Below, piece by piece: positions 37,111-45,488 of a stretch of 64,000 nt of DNA. The stretch is taken from assembly GCF_029543085.1 (NCBI RefSeq), contig NZ_CP119967.1, positions 5,959,001-6,023,000 on the forward strand, written 5' to 3'. The notes beneath the pieces are model-generated. The model saw nothing but the letters and a program-made list of their open reading frames with translations, was not told the origin of the DNA and did not search any database. The position numbers were made by a program, and so were the translations under genes. The stretch's first letter is position 1; each line of letters starts with the position of its first letter. The stretch is from Pseudomonas sp. A34-9. Its GTDB lineage: Bacteria > Pseudomonadota > Gammaproteobacteria > Pseudomonadales > Pseudomonadaceae.

Positions 37111-38151
37111 ATGACCGACAAGAGCCAACAATTCGCCAGCGACAACTATTCCGGTATCTGCCCTGAAGCCTGGGCTGCAATGGAACAGGCCAACCACGGC
37201 CACCAGCGCGCGTATGGCGACGATGAATGGACCGCACGCGCGTCCGACCATTTCCGCCAACTGTTCGAAACCGACTGCGAAGTGTTCTTCGCCTTCAACG
37301 GCACCGCCGCCAACTCGCTAGCCCTGTCGTCGCTGTGCCAGAGTTACCACAGCGTGATCTGCTCGGAAACCGCCCACGTCGAAACCGACGAATGCGGCGC
37401 CCCGGAATTTTTCTCCAACGGTTCGAAACTGCTGATCGCCGGCACTGAAAACGGCAAGATCACCCCACAATCGATCCGCGAAGTCGCGCTCAAGCGCCAG
37501 GACATCCACTACCCGAAACCGCGCGTGGTGACCCTGACCCAGGCCACTGAAGTCGGCAGCGTCTACACCCCGGAAGAAGTCCGCGCCATCAGCGCCACTT
37601 GCAAAGAGCTGGGCCTGCACCTGCACATGGACGGCGCACGCTTTTCCAACGCCTGCGCATTCCTCGGCTGCTCGCCGGCGGATCTGACCTGGAAGGCCGG
37701 TGTTGACGTGCTGTGCTTCGGCGGCACCAAAAACGGCATGGCCGTGGGTGAAGCCATCCTGTTCTTCAATCACAAACTGGCGGAAGACTTCGATTACCGC
37801 TGCAAACAGGCCGGGCAACTGGCGTCGAAAATGCGCTTCCTCTCGGCACCGTGGGTCGGCATCCTCGAAAACGACGCGTGGCTCAAATACGCCCGCCACG
37901 CCAACCACTGCGCACAGTTGCTGGCCGAACTGGTCAGCGACATTCCCGGCGTCGAATTGATGTTCCCGGTGCAGGCCAACGGCGTGTTCCTGCAACTGTC
38001 GGAACCGGCGATTGCCGCGTTGACCGCGAAGAACTGGCGGTTCTACACCTTCATCGGCAAGGGCGGCGCGCGCTTCATGTGCTCCTGGGACACCGAAGAA
38101 GAACGCGTCCGCGAACTGGCCCGCGACATCCGCGAAGTCATGTCCGCCTGA
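37111..38151 (+). CDS. ltaE: Low-specificity L-threonine aldolase
   Basis: A 346-residue PLP enzyme cleaving threonine or allo-threonine to glycine and acetaldehyde. The PLP lysine is in DVLCFGGTKNGMAVGEAILF; family stretches are FFAFNGTAANSLALSSLCQS and HLHMDGARFSNACAFLGCSP. The frame is open from 37054, but ATG 37111 matches the known N-terminus TDKSQQFASDNYSG. Its place beside the sox and gbc genes is conserved in Pseudomonas and ties it to glycine metabolism. Confidence 0.95.
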   Translation: MTDKSQQFASDNYSGICPEAWAAMEQANHGHQRAYGDDEWTARASDHFRQLFETDCEVFFAFNGTAANSLALSSLCQSYHSVICSETAHVETDECGAPEFFSNGSKLLIAGTENGKITPQSIREVALKRQDIHYPKPRVVTLTQATEVGSVYTPEEVRAISATCKELGLHLHMDGARFSNACAFLGCSPADLTWKAGVDVLCFGGTKNGMAVGEAILFFNHKLAEDFDYRCKQAGQLASKMRFLSAPWVGILENDAWLKYARHANHCAQLLAELVSDIPGVELMFPVQANGVFLQLSEPAIAALTAKNWRFYTFIGKGGARFMCSWDTEEERVRELARDIREVMSA

Positions 38152-38170
38152 CCTGACTGCACACCCTCCC

Positions 38171-38259
38171 CCCTGTAGGAGCTGCCGAAGGCTGCGATCT
38201 TTTGATCTTGATTTAAAAACAGAATCAAAAGATCGCAGCCTTCGGCAGCTCCTACAGGG
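38171..38259. repeat. REPIN, GATCGCAGCC family (outward arrangement)
   Basis: CCTGTAGGAGCTGCCGAAGG and its inverse around a spacer of about 30 bases, behind ltaE. Confidence 0.9.
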
Positions 38260-38330
38260 ATGGCGATGACTCTTGGTCTACATTGTCTGTCGAGCCCTTC
38301 GCTCACCTAACAATAAGCAGGAGCATCGGC

Positions 38331-39155
38331 ATGTCGTTACAAGGCAAAACCCTGTTCATCACCGGCGCCAGCCGTGGCATTGGCCGTGAGATTGCGCTGC
38401 GGGCTGCGAAGGACGGGGCCAATATCGTGATTGCGGCCAAGAGTGCCGAGCCCCATGCCAAATTACCCGGCACCATCCACAGTGTGGCCAAAGAAGTCGA
38501 AGCGGCGGGCGGCAAGGCCTTGGCGCTGCAAGTGGATGTGCGTGATGAAGACGCCGTGCGTCAGGCACTGGCTCAAGCCAACGAACATTTCGGCGGCATC
38601 GATGCGCTGGTGAACAATGCCGGGGCGATCAAGCTCACCGGCGTGCAGCACATCGAACTCAAGCGTTTCGACCTGATGCACCAGATCAACACCCGCGCGG
38701 TGTTGCTGTGCAGCCAGGCAGCCCTGCCCTATCTGAAGAAATCCGCCGGGCACATTCTCAACCTGTCACCGCCGCTGAATCTGGCGAGCAAATGGTTTGC
38801 GCAGTTCAGCCCGTACACCGTGACCAAGTACGGCATGAGCATGCTGACGCTGGGGATGAGCGAGGAATTTGCCAGTTACGGGATCAGTGTCAATTCGCTG
38901 TGGCCGCAGACGATGATTGCGACGGCGGCGATTGAATTTCAGCTGGGCAACCGGGAGTCGTTCAAACAGGCGCGGACGCCGGCAATCATGGCGGATGCGG
39001 CGCATTTGATTTTGAGTAGTCGCGGACGGCAGATCAGCGGGCGATTGTTGATTGATGAGGAGATTTTGCGGGAAAGCGGCGTTAGCGAGTTTGAGCATTA
39101 CCGGTTCGAACCGGGGAGTGATGCGGCGTTGATGACGGATTTGTTTGTTGACTGA
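38331..39155 (+). CDS. SDR-family NAD(P)-dependent oxidoreductase (HSDL2-like)
   Basis: A 274-residue short-chain dehydrogenase. The cofactor motif is TLFITGASRGIGREIALRAA; NNAGAI follows, and the catalytic Tyr-x3-Lys is in FSPYTVTKYGMSMLTLGMSE. The N-terminal pattern and the GTIHSVAKEVEAAGGKALAL stretch resemble the hydroxysteroid dehydrogenase-like 2 group. ATG 38331 follows AGGAG. It is a lone gene between ltaE and gbcB. The substrate is unknown. Confidence 0.88.
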   Translation: MSLQGKTLFITGASRGIGREIALRAAKDGANIVIAAKSAEPHAKLPGTIHSVAKEVEAAGGKALALQVDVRDEDAVRQALAQANEHFGGIDALVNNAGAIKLTGVQHIELKRFDLMHQINTRAVLLCSQAALPYLKKSAGHILNLSPPLNLASKWFAQFSPYTVTKYGMSMLTLGMSEEFASYGISVNSLWPQTMIATAAIEFQLGNRESFKQARTPAIMADAAHLILSSRGRQISGRLLIDEEILRESGVSEFEHYRFEPGSDAALMTDLFVD

Positions 39156-39339
39156 AAAGCCCCTCACCCTGACCCTCTCCCGGAGGGAGAGGGGACTGAT
39201 TGGGGGATGCTCCAGGAATACGCCGACCTGAATCTGCTTTGCCGAATCCATATTCGATAAGGTCGTGCAGGTCGATGTAGAAAGCCAGACAACTCGGTCG
39301 GCTCCCTCTCCTTCGGGAGAGGGCTGGGGTGAGGGGCAA
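39156..39339. mobile_element. MITE-like element with CCCCTCACCC ends (copy 2, inverted)
   Basis: Ends AAGCCCCTCACCCTGACCCT and GAGAGGGCTGGGGTGAGGGG bound about 180 bases directly after the SDR stop. The interior matches the reverse complement of copy 1 at 11252-11432 (GGGGGATGCTCC, GAATCCATA, GCAGGTCGATG). No gene is inside. Confidence 0.6.
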
Positions 39340-39363
39340 GCCGAACGCAAAAATTCGCCCCAC

Positions 39364-40464
39364 TCAGAATTCGATACGCACATCGCCCTTCGGCACGCTG
39401 CAGCACGACAAGATAAACCCTTCCGCCTCGTCATCCTCGGTAATCCCGCCGTTATGCTCCATCTCCACTTCACCGCCCAGCTTCAGCACCTTGCAAGTCC
39501 CGCAAATCCCCATGCCGCAAGCCTTCGGAATCATCAAGCCCAGCTTGGCCGCCGCCGCATGCACAGTCTCACCCGGCGCCACACGAATGCTCTTGCCGGA
39601 CGAAGTGAATTCCACCTGATGCAGATCCGCCGCATCGATTTCCGGCGCATCGGCGGCCTGTTCCGCTTGTTCCACCGCATCGGCACGGGCTTCAGGCGGC
39701 GTGGCGCCGAAGGACTCCTCGTGATAACGCGACATGTCGTAACCGGCCACTTCCAGCAGGCGCTTGACCGCATTCATGTACGGCGTCGGGCCGCAGCAGA
39801 ACACTTCGCGCTCAAGGAAGTCCGGCACCATCAGCTCAAGCATCTTGTGGTTCAGATAGCCGCGATAACCGGCCCATGGCTCGCCCAAGCCGTGCTTCTC
39901 ACAGATCAGGTGCAGGCTGAAGTTATCGATCCGCGACGCCATGTGTTCCAGCTCGCGATGGTAAATGATGTCTTTCGGCGAACGCGCACTGTGGATGAAA
40001 GTCATGTCGACGTTGGCGTTGGTGTCGTAAAACCAGCGCGCCATCGACATGCACGGCGTGATGCCGACGCCGCCGCTCAGGTAGAGGACTTTCGGGCTCG
40101 GGAAGTCAATCGCGTTGAACAGCCCGACCGGCCCGTGCACCGCCAGTTCTTGCCCTTCATGCAGCGTGTCGTGCAGCCAATTGGAGACTTTGCCGCCCGG
40201 CACCCGCTTGATCGTCACCGAAAAGCTGTACGGCACCGACGGCGAACTGGAGATGGTGTACGAGCGCATGATCGGCTGGCCTTCGATTTCCAGCTCCAGG
40301 GTGACGAACTGCCCGGGCTTGAAGAAGAACAGGATCGGCTGATCAGCCATAAAGCAGAAGGTGCGCACGTCCCAGGTTTCCTGGATGACTTTGACGCAAC
40401 GGACGATGTGTCGGCCATTGGCCCAGGTCTGGGTGGTGACCGGATTCAGGAAGCTGTTGGACAT
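39364..40464 (-). CDS. gbcB: Glycine betaine monooxygenase, reductase subunit
   Basis: A 366-residue FNR-type reductase with a C-terminal plant-type ferredoxin. The flavin motif is MRSYTISSSPSVPYSFSVTI, the NAD region VLYLSGGVGITPCMSMARWF and CCGPTPYMNAVKRLL, and the 2Fe-2S cysteines are in KACGMGICGTCKVLKLGG and SCCS. It passes electrons from NADH to GbcA for demethylation of glycine betaine to dimethylglycine with release of formaldehyde. ATG 40464 follows GGAGAAC. It is divergent from gbcA. Confidence 0.96.
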   Translation of the reverse strand: MSNSFLNPVTTQTWANGRHIVRCVKVIQETWDVRTFCFMADQPILFFFKPGQFVTLELEIEGQPIMRSYTISSSPSVPYSFSVTIKRVPGGKVSNWLHDTLHEGQELAVHGPVGLFNAIDFPSPKVLYLSGGVGITPCMSMARWFYDTNANVDMTFIHSARSPKDIIYHRELEHMASRIDNFSLHLICEKHGLGEPWAGYRGYLNHKMLELMVPDFLEREVFCCGPTPYMNAVKRLLEVAGYDMSRYHEESFGATPPEARADAVEQAEQAADAPEIDAADLHQVEFTSSGKSIRVAPGETVHAAAAKLGLMIPKACGMGICGTCKVLKLGGEVEMEHNGGITEDDEAEGFILSCCSVPKGDVRIEF

Positions 40465-40539
40465 GCTGTTCTCCACGGCCGACTGTCGGCCTCATGTCGG
40501 CGATTCTGCGTATAGCGCAGACCGTCCGTTTACCTATCC

Positions 40540-40565
40540 GCGACATCGGCATACTTATCGCGACC
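40540..40565. promoter_or_regulatory. Candidate GbdR-type site between gbcA and gbcB
   Basis: GCGAC at 40540-40544 and GCGACC at 40560-40565 form a direct repeat with a 20-base period; between them lies GGCAT (ATGCC on the other strand). The upstream region of caiX has the same GGTCGC/ATGCC/GTCGC set. AraC-family activators such as GbdR bind direct repeats of about this period. This is an inference. Confidence 0.4.
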
Positions 40566-40761
40566 AGCCCCCAACCACCGGGGGTTGCGCGTCGGGAACA
40601 GATTGCACCATGTCGCCCATGGATAAGGTTCCGCCCTGCGCCGGCCCCACACTCGCCCCAACACCAAGACGAATTCTTTACACCTTGCGTAGCAACCGTT
40701 AGCAGCACACCTGATTAGCCACTTTTCGCCGGCCACGCAGATGGCCATGAGGATCACATCG

Positions 40762-42057
40762 ATGGACGTCACCGCAAAAATCAGCCTGGGCGATCCGCTG
40801 GAACCCGCACGCAAGGCCACCGCACAAATGCTCCAGGAACGCGAGCGGACGTTTTCGCTGCCACAACCGTTCTACAGCGACGAGCGGCTGTTCGATATCG
40901 ACATGCAGGAGATCTTCCAGAAAGAGTGGTTGATCGCCGGCATGACCTGCGAGATCCCGGCCAAGGGCAACTACCTGACCCTGCAGGTCGGCAAGAACCC
41001 GATCATCGTCATCCGTGGCGCTGACGGCGTAGTCCACGCCTTCCATAACGTCTGTCGCCACCGTGGCTCGCGCCTGTGCACCAGTGAAAAAGGCAAGGTT
41101 GCCAAACTGGTCTGCCACTACCACCAGTGGACCTACGAGCTGGACGGCCGCCTGCTGTTCGCCGGCACCGAAATGGGCGCCGACTTCGACATGAAGCAGT
41201 ACGGCCTGAAACCGGTGAACGTGAAGACGGCCGGCGGCTACATCTTCATCAGCCTGGCGGAAAATCCACCGGCCATCGATGACTTCCTGTCGACGCTGAA
41301 CCATTACATGGAACCGTACGACATGGAGAACACCAAGGTGGCGATCACCACCACCTTGATGGAAAAGGCCAACTGGAAACTGGTGCTGGAAAACAACCGC
41401 GAGTGCTACCACTGCAACGCGTCGCACCCGGAACTGCTGAAAACCTTGCTGGAATGGGACGACGTCACCGACCCACGCGCCGATCAGGCGTTCAAGGATC
41501 ACGTCGCCGCGTCCGCCGCTGCCTGGGAAGCCGAGAAGATCCCCTACGCCCACGCCAGCTTCGGCCTGCGCAACCGCATCGTACGCATGCCACTGCTCAA
41601 GGGCACCGTGTCGATGACCCTCGACGGCAAACAGGGCTGCGCGAAACTGATGGGCCGGATCAAGAACCCGGATCTGGGTTCGATGCGCATCCTGCACCTG
41701 CCGCATTCGTGGAACCACTGCATGGGCGACCACATCATCGTCTTCACCGTGTGGCCGATCAGCGCGCAGGAAACCATGGTTACCACCAAATGGCTGGTGC
41801 ACAAAGACGCGGTTGAGGGCGTCGATTACGACGTGGATCGTATGCGTCAGGTGTGGGATGCGACCAATGATCAGGATCGGCGTCTGGCTGAGGAGAACCA
41901 GCGCGGGATCAACTCGACGGCTTATCAGCCTGGGCCTTATTCCAAGACTTATGAGTTTGGCGTGGTCAACTTTGTCGACTGGTACAGCGAGCGCCTGCTG
42001 AACAACCTCGGTGCCGAGCCGGCCCCGTACCTCAAGGGCGTCCCGGTTCAGGGCTAA
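40762..42057 (+). CDS. gbcA: Glycine betaine monooxygenase, Rieske oxygenase subunit
   Basis: A 431-residue Rieske non-haem iron oxygenase. The Rieske ligands are NVCRHRGSRLC and VCHYHQWTYELDG; the mononuclear iron site is in LENNRECYHCNASHPEL. It demethylates glycine betaine with GbcB. The frame is open from ATG 40741, but ATG 40762 gives the 431-residue length known from P. aeruginosa and has GAGGA upstream. A REP pair follows the stop. Confidence 0.97.
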   Translation: MDVTAKISLGDPLEPARKATAQMLQERERTFSLPQPFYSDERLFDIDMQEIFQKEWLIAGMTCEIPAKGNYLTLQVGKNPIIVIRGADGVVHAFHNVCRHRGSRLCTSEKGKVAKLVCHYHQWTYELDGRLLFAGTEMGADFDMKQYGLKPVNVKTAGGYIFISLAENPPAIDDFLSTLNHYMEPYDMENTKVAITTTLMEKANWKLVLENNRECYHCNASHPELLKTLLEWDDVTDPRADQAFKDHVAASAAAWEAEKIPYAHASFGLRNRIVRMPLLKGTVSMTLDGKQGCAKLMGRIKNPDLGSMRILHLPHSWNHCMGDHIIVFTVWPISAQETMVTTKWLVHKDAVEGVDYDVDRMRQVWDATNDQDRRLAEENQRGINSTAYQPGPYSKTYEFGVVNFVDWYSERLLNNLGAEPAPYLKGVPVQG

Positions 42058-42073
42058 GATCAAAGGCAAAAGC

Positions 42074-42165
42074 TTCGCGAGCAGGCTCGCTCCCACAGGG
42101 ACTGGCGGTGTACACAAATTCTGTTATCACCACCGACCACTGTGGGAGCGAGCCTGCTCGCGAAG
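42074..42165. repeat. REP inverted pair, GCGAGCAGGCTCGC family
   Basis: TTCGCGAGCAGGCTCGCTCC and its inverse around a spacer of about 50 bases, in the convergent gap between gbcA and the metallophosphoesterase. Confidence 0.9.
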
Positions 42166-42185
42166 AGGCCGGCCCAGTCACCGCG

Positions 42186-43430
42186 TCACTTGGATGACCA
42201 CCTCACCGAACCATCCTCGCCAATAAACTCCTCAAAAATATCCTCCCCCACCAAGCGGATTTTCGCGTAGCCGTTCAACACCCGATCCGGATACGCCGGG
42301 TCCTTCGCACTCTGCGTCTCCGACCACAACACCCGCGAATGCCCGTCCAGCTCACTGGCATTGCCATACGGAATCGCCCCGTGCCCTGCGCAGCGCGCAT
42401 GCAAACCACCCTGCTGCGCATAGACGATGCCGTTGTGCAGATGCCCCCAATACCAGTAATCCGGTTCACGCCCCAGCGCATCGCACACCGGTTGATACAA
42501 CGCCGTCTTGTTATGCCCGGAAATATCAAAGCCCTGATGATGGCTGAGCACCATGATCTTTTTGCGTTTCGGCAGGCCTTTCATCCACTCGATCTGCGGC
42601 TCGTTCAAGGTGCCGTCCATGTACAGATTCATCGCGTCTGACGCGTAGGCGGAATCCAGCCCGACCACCAGCCAGTCATCATTGATCAAGGCAAAATAAC
42701 TGGTGCCCTGCTGCCCCGGAAAACGCTTGGCCAGTTCCTTGAAATAGCCGTGGGCGCCGCTGTACATCTCGTGGTTGGAGTTGAGGGTGAACGAGCCGTG
42801 GGTGCCCATCGGCCAACCGGCCATGTCGACATCTTCCTGGGAATGACTGCCGGCGTAATACACATCGCCCAAATGAACAGTGAAATCGGCCTGGGCCAGT
42901 TGCATCTGATTGGCCACCGACACCGCCGGCGCATGGCTGTCGAACGGCCCGGTGCCCCAGTCGCCGGCGATCGCCAGGGTCACGTCGCGATCCATCTGCA
43001 CCACGGCCGGGTCGGTGCCGAACGTCGCGTGATGGCGCAGGTTCTCGATCCACTTCAGCAGCGCCTCGCTCCACAACAGATCGAGCAATTCCCACTTGCG
43101 ACAACCGAGCAGACTGCCGTCCTTGAGCACGCGGGTTTGCAGTTGATCGGTCGATTGCGGCAACGGTGTGGCGTTGCCGATACGCAGGATCGACAAGCCG
43201 TGGGACAACTCCCACGGCACTGTCGGTTCATCCGTCGGTAACTCGCCGTTTTTCAGCACGTATTGCGCCTGATCGTGGCCGCGTTGCAGCAGTTTGATGA
43301 TCGCCTGAAACTCCTGCGGCTCCAGCTCGCTGATGAGCTTCATCCAGGCCATTTCCATGCGCGTGAACAAGCCGTGAATGCGCACTTTGACCTTGTCGTA
43401 CTCGTGTTCCCAATGACTGACCAGTGACAT
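42186..43430 (-). CDS. Calcineurin-like metallophosphoesterase
   Basis: 414 residues. A helical N-terminal part of about 150 residues (MEMAWMKLISELEPQEFQAI) precedes a metallophosphoesterase domain with LAIAGDWGTGPFD (GD box), TVHLGDVYYAGSH (GD-x2-Y), NSNHEMYSG (GNHE box with Ser for Gly), MVLSHHQGFD and YWGHLHNGIV (GHxH). ATG 43430 follows GAGGAAT. It lies 25 bases after the cytochrome gene on the same strand. No signal peptide is seen. The substrate is unknown; it may act on a phosphorylated product of the GMC/hydrolase protein. Confidence 0.82.
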   Translation of the reverse strand: MSLVSHWEHEYDKVKVRIHGLFTRMEMAWMKLISELEPQEFQAIIKLLQRGHDQAQYVLKNGELPTDEPTVPWELSHGLSILRIGNATPLPQSTDQLQTRVLKDGSLLGCRKWELLDLLWSEALLKWIENLRHHATFGTDPAVVQMDRDVTLAIAGDWGTGPFDSHAPAVSVANQMQLAQADFTVHLGDVYYAGSHSQEDVDMAGWPMGTHGSFTLNSNHEMYSGAHGYFKELAKRFPGQQGTSYFALINDDWLVVGLDSAYASDAMNLYMDGTLNEPQIEWMKGLPKRKKIMVLSHHQGFDISGHNKTALYQPVCDALGREPDYWYWGHLHNGIVYAQQGGLHARCAGHGAIPYGNASELDGHSRVLWSETQSAKDPAYPDRVLNGYAKIRLVGEDIFEEFIGEDGSVRWSSK

Positions 43431-43455
43431 GGCGTATTCCTCTATCCGTAAGGGT

Positions 43456-45324
43456 TCACAGGGTTTTCATGAATTCGATCAGCGCCCGCTTGTCGTCGTC
43501 CGACAGCGTTGTGCCGTACAGGTGACCGCTGTTGTGGTTGCCTTCAAGGCGCGTGTCGTATTTGAAGTCGGCCGAGGCTTTGGCCTGGGCGCCGCTGGTG
43601 ACGAAGCCGACGTTGACCGGGTCGTAAATATCCGAGCCGGTGATGAACACCTGCGGGCGTTTTTCCGGCGGTTGCAGCAAGTCCCACAGGGTCGGCACTG
43701 AACCGTTGTGCAGGTACGGCGCGCGCAGCCAGATGCCGTCGGTAGGCGTGTTGCTGTAGCTCTGGGTCTTGCGATAGGCGCCGAAGTCGAATGGCGGTTT
43801 TTTGAAGGAGTGGAATGCGGCCACCAAGCCTGTGGTAAACGAATCGAGCCGGTGCGGATCGGTGCCGAGCTGGTCGATGTTGGTAGTGACCTGTCCGGTA
43901 TCGGCGCGACCGAAGTCATGACAACCGGCGCAGTTGTTGTCCCAGATCGGTTTGCCCTGCGCGACCTTCGCCTGATCCAGCGCCCACGGCCACGCCGGCG
44001 CCTTGTGCCCGAGCAGCCAGTTGGTCACGCGATTGAAGCTGGGCGGCAGCACCGATTCCGGCGTTGCACCCACGGCCATCGCGGCGGCGTAGTTGCGTTC
44101 GTGGATCTTGTTGTTATTGCCGTCCCAGTGCAGGTACATCGATTCGCGCGGTTTCTGGTTCCACACTTGCGGCAGGTCGACGGTGCCGATGGTCGAGTCA
44201 TCCGGGAAGCCGAACACCACCATCTTCGTCGGGTTGAAGGTGTCGGTGCGACCCGGGCCCTGTTGCGGACGCAGCTTCTGCCAGGCGTAGGCCTGTTTCT
44301 GCTTGAGCAGCGCGCTTTTCGCCATGGGCATGATCAGGTAGCGGTTGTAGAGCTTCTCGAAAAAGCCGAGCTGGAACTTGCTGTTGATGGCCGCCATCAC
44401 CGCGTCGGTGGTGAATTTCGGGTCACTGGCGCAATCGTAGGCGAACCACTGGAAGGCTTGCAGTTGCAGGGTGTTGGCCGGTGCGCTCGGCACATTGACG
44501 GCGACGTCGCTGGCATTGGCGCGGTAGGAACCGGTGTGGCACAGCGCGCAGTTCGGCTCGACGGTCGGGTAGCCGATCTGCCGTTTGGCCATACCGATCG
44601 GCAGGTCCTTGCCGTTTTCGAAGAGAAAGCCGAAGACTTCCCAGCCACCGGGTTTGGGCATCTTTTCCGGGCACATTTGCGGCAGCACGGCGAACAGGTA
44701 ATACGGGATGCGCGCTTCGATGCCGAGGCCAATGGCGGCGTATTTGAAGTGGTCTTCGTCGGCGGCGTATTCCTGCTCAGGAACGACACGGAGCATCTGA
44801 TACCAGGTCTGGTAACCGATGAAACCGAGCACCGCGACCACCACCAGCGTGCCGACCTTGAAGGCGTGACTCTGCCATTGCCGCTGCCACGCCGCCCGCC
44901 ACTCGCGCCAGCCATCGTAGAGCAGCGCACATGGCCGGTTCTCTGGCGTGGTGCCCAAGTACAGCAAAATGCCGAGGATCAGGAAAAAGCTCAGATCGCC
45001 CATCAACATCGGCACGAACACCGAGCCCTGGATGCTGGTGTTGATCAGGTAAATCCAGAAGATCACCGCGATCAGCCGCGTCAGTACGCACAGCCAGGAA
45101 TGCACCACGTAGCGCGGCGCGTTGAAGCCCGACGGCATGTAAAACACGCTGATGCCCACCAGCAGCATCCCGGCGTTTTCCAGCCATGGGTCGGAGAGTT
45201 GCGGCGGCAAACCGACCACCGATGTCAGCAATCCCGGCGCGAACAGCGCGGGGATCGCGAACACCATGTTCATCGCAATGCCGATCCAGATGAAGCGTTG
45301 AAACCAGCGGATGTAGCTGTCCAT
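43456..45324 (-). CDS. Membrane-anchored dihaem cytochrome c
   Basis: A 622-residue protein. About five N-terminal membrane helices (IWIGIAMNMVFAIPALFAPG, LLVGISVFYM, VLTRLIAVIFWIYL, LSFFLILGILLYLG, VGTLVVVAVLGFIGYQTW) carry a large periplasmic part with two haem sites, CALCH (259-263) and CAGCH (465-469). The C-terminus APYLHNGSVPTLWDLLQPPE is typical of di-haem peroxidase-like or lipoxygenase-associated cytochromes. ATG 45324 is preferred over 45333 because AAGGA is better spaced. It is a plausible electron acceptor for the neighbouring GMC oxidoreductase. Confidence 0.82.
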   Translation of the reverse strand: MDSYIRWFQRFIWIGIAMNMVFAIPALFAPGLLTSVVGLPPQLSDPWLENAGMLLVGISVFYMPSGFNAPRYVVHSWLCVLTRLIAVIFWIYLINTSIQGSVFVPMLMGDLSFFLILGILLYLGTTPENRPCALLYDGWREWRAAWQRQWQSHAFKVGTLVVVAVLGFIGYQTWYQMLRVVPEQEYAADEDHFKYAAIGLGIEARIPYYLFAVLPQMCPEKMPKPGGWEVFGFLFENGKDLPIGMAKRQIGYPTVEPNCALCHTGSYRANASDVAVNVPSAPANTLQLQAFQWFAYDCASDPKFTTDAVMAAINSKFQLGFFEKLYNRYLIMPMAKSALLKQKQAYAWQKLRPQQGPGRTDTFNPTKMVVFGFPDDSTIGTVDLPQVWNQKPRESMYLHWDGNNNKIHERNYAAAMAVGATPESVLPPSFNRVTNWLLGHKAPAWPWALDQAKVAQGKPIWDNNCAGCHDFGRADTGQVTTNIDQLGTDPHRLDSFTTGLVAAFHSFKKPPFDFGAYRKTQSYSNTPTDGIWLRAPYLHNGSVPTLWDLLQPPEKRPQVFITGSDIYDPVNVGFVTSGAQAKASADFKYDTRLEGNHNSGHLYGTTLSDDDKRALIEFMKTL

Positions 45325-45376
45325 ATCATCCATTTCCTTGTGCAGACCTGAGAGGTGTTGTGCCAGATGCACCGCT

Positions 45377-45469
45377 TTCGCGAGCAGGCTCGCTCCCACA
45401 TTGGGTTGGGGATGCCCACTGGTTTTGTGACTGGCACAAAACCCTGTGGGAGCGAGCCTGCTCGCGAAG
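45377..45469. repeat. REP inverted pair, GCGAGCAGGCTCGC family
   Basis: TTCGCGAGCAGGCTCGCTCC and its inverse, between the GMC and cytochrome genes of the accessory cluster. Confidence 0.9.
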
Positions 45470-45488
45470 CGGTCGACTCGGTCTGCAG

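Noticed and set aside
39082..39473. Minus-strand frames across the second MITE-like element
   Set aside because: They are composed of repeat sequence; peptides such as LSLRERVRVRG come from the repeat ends.
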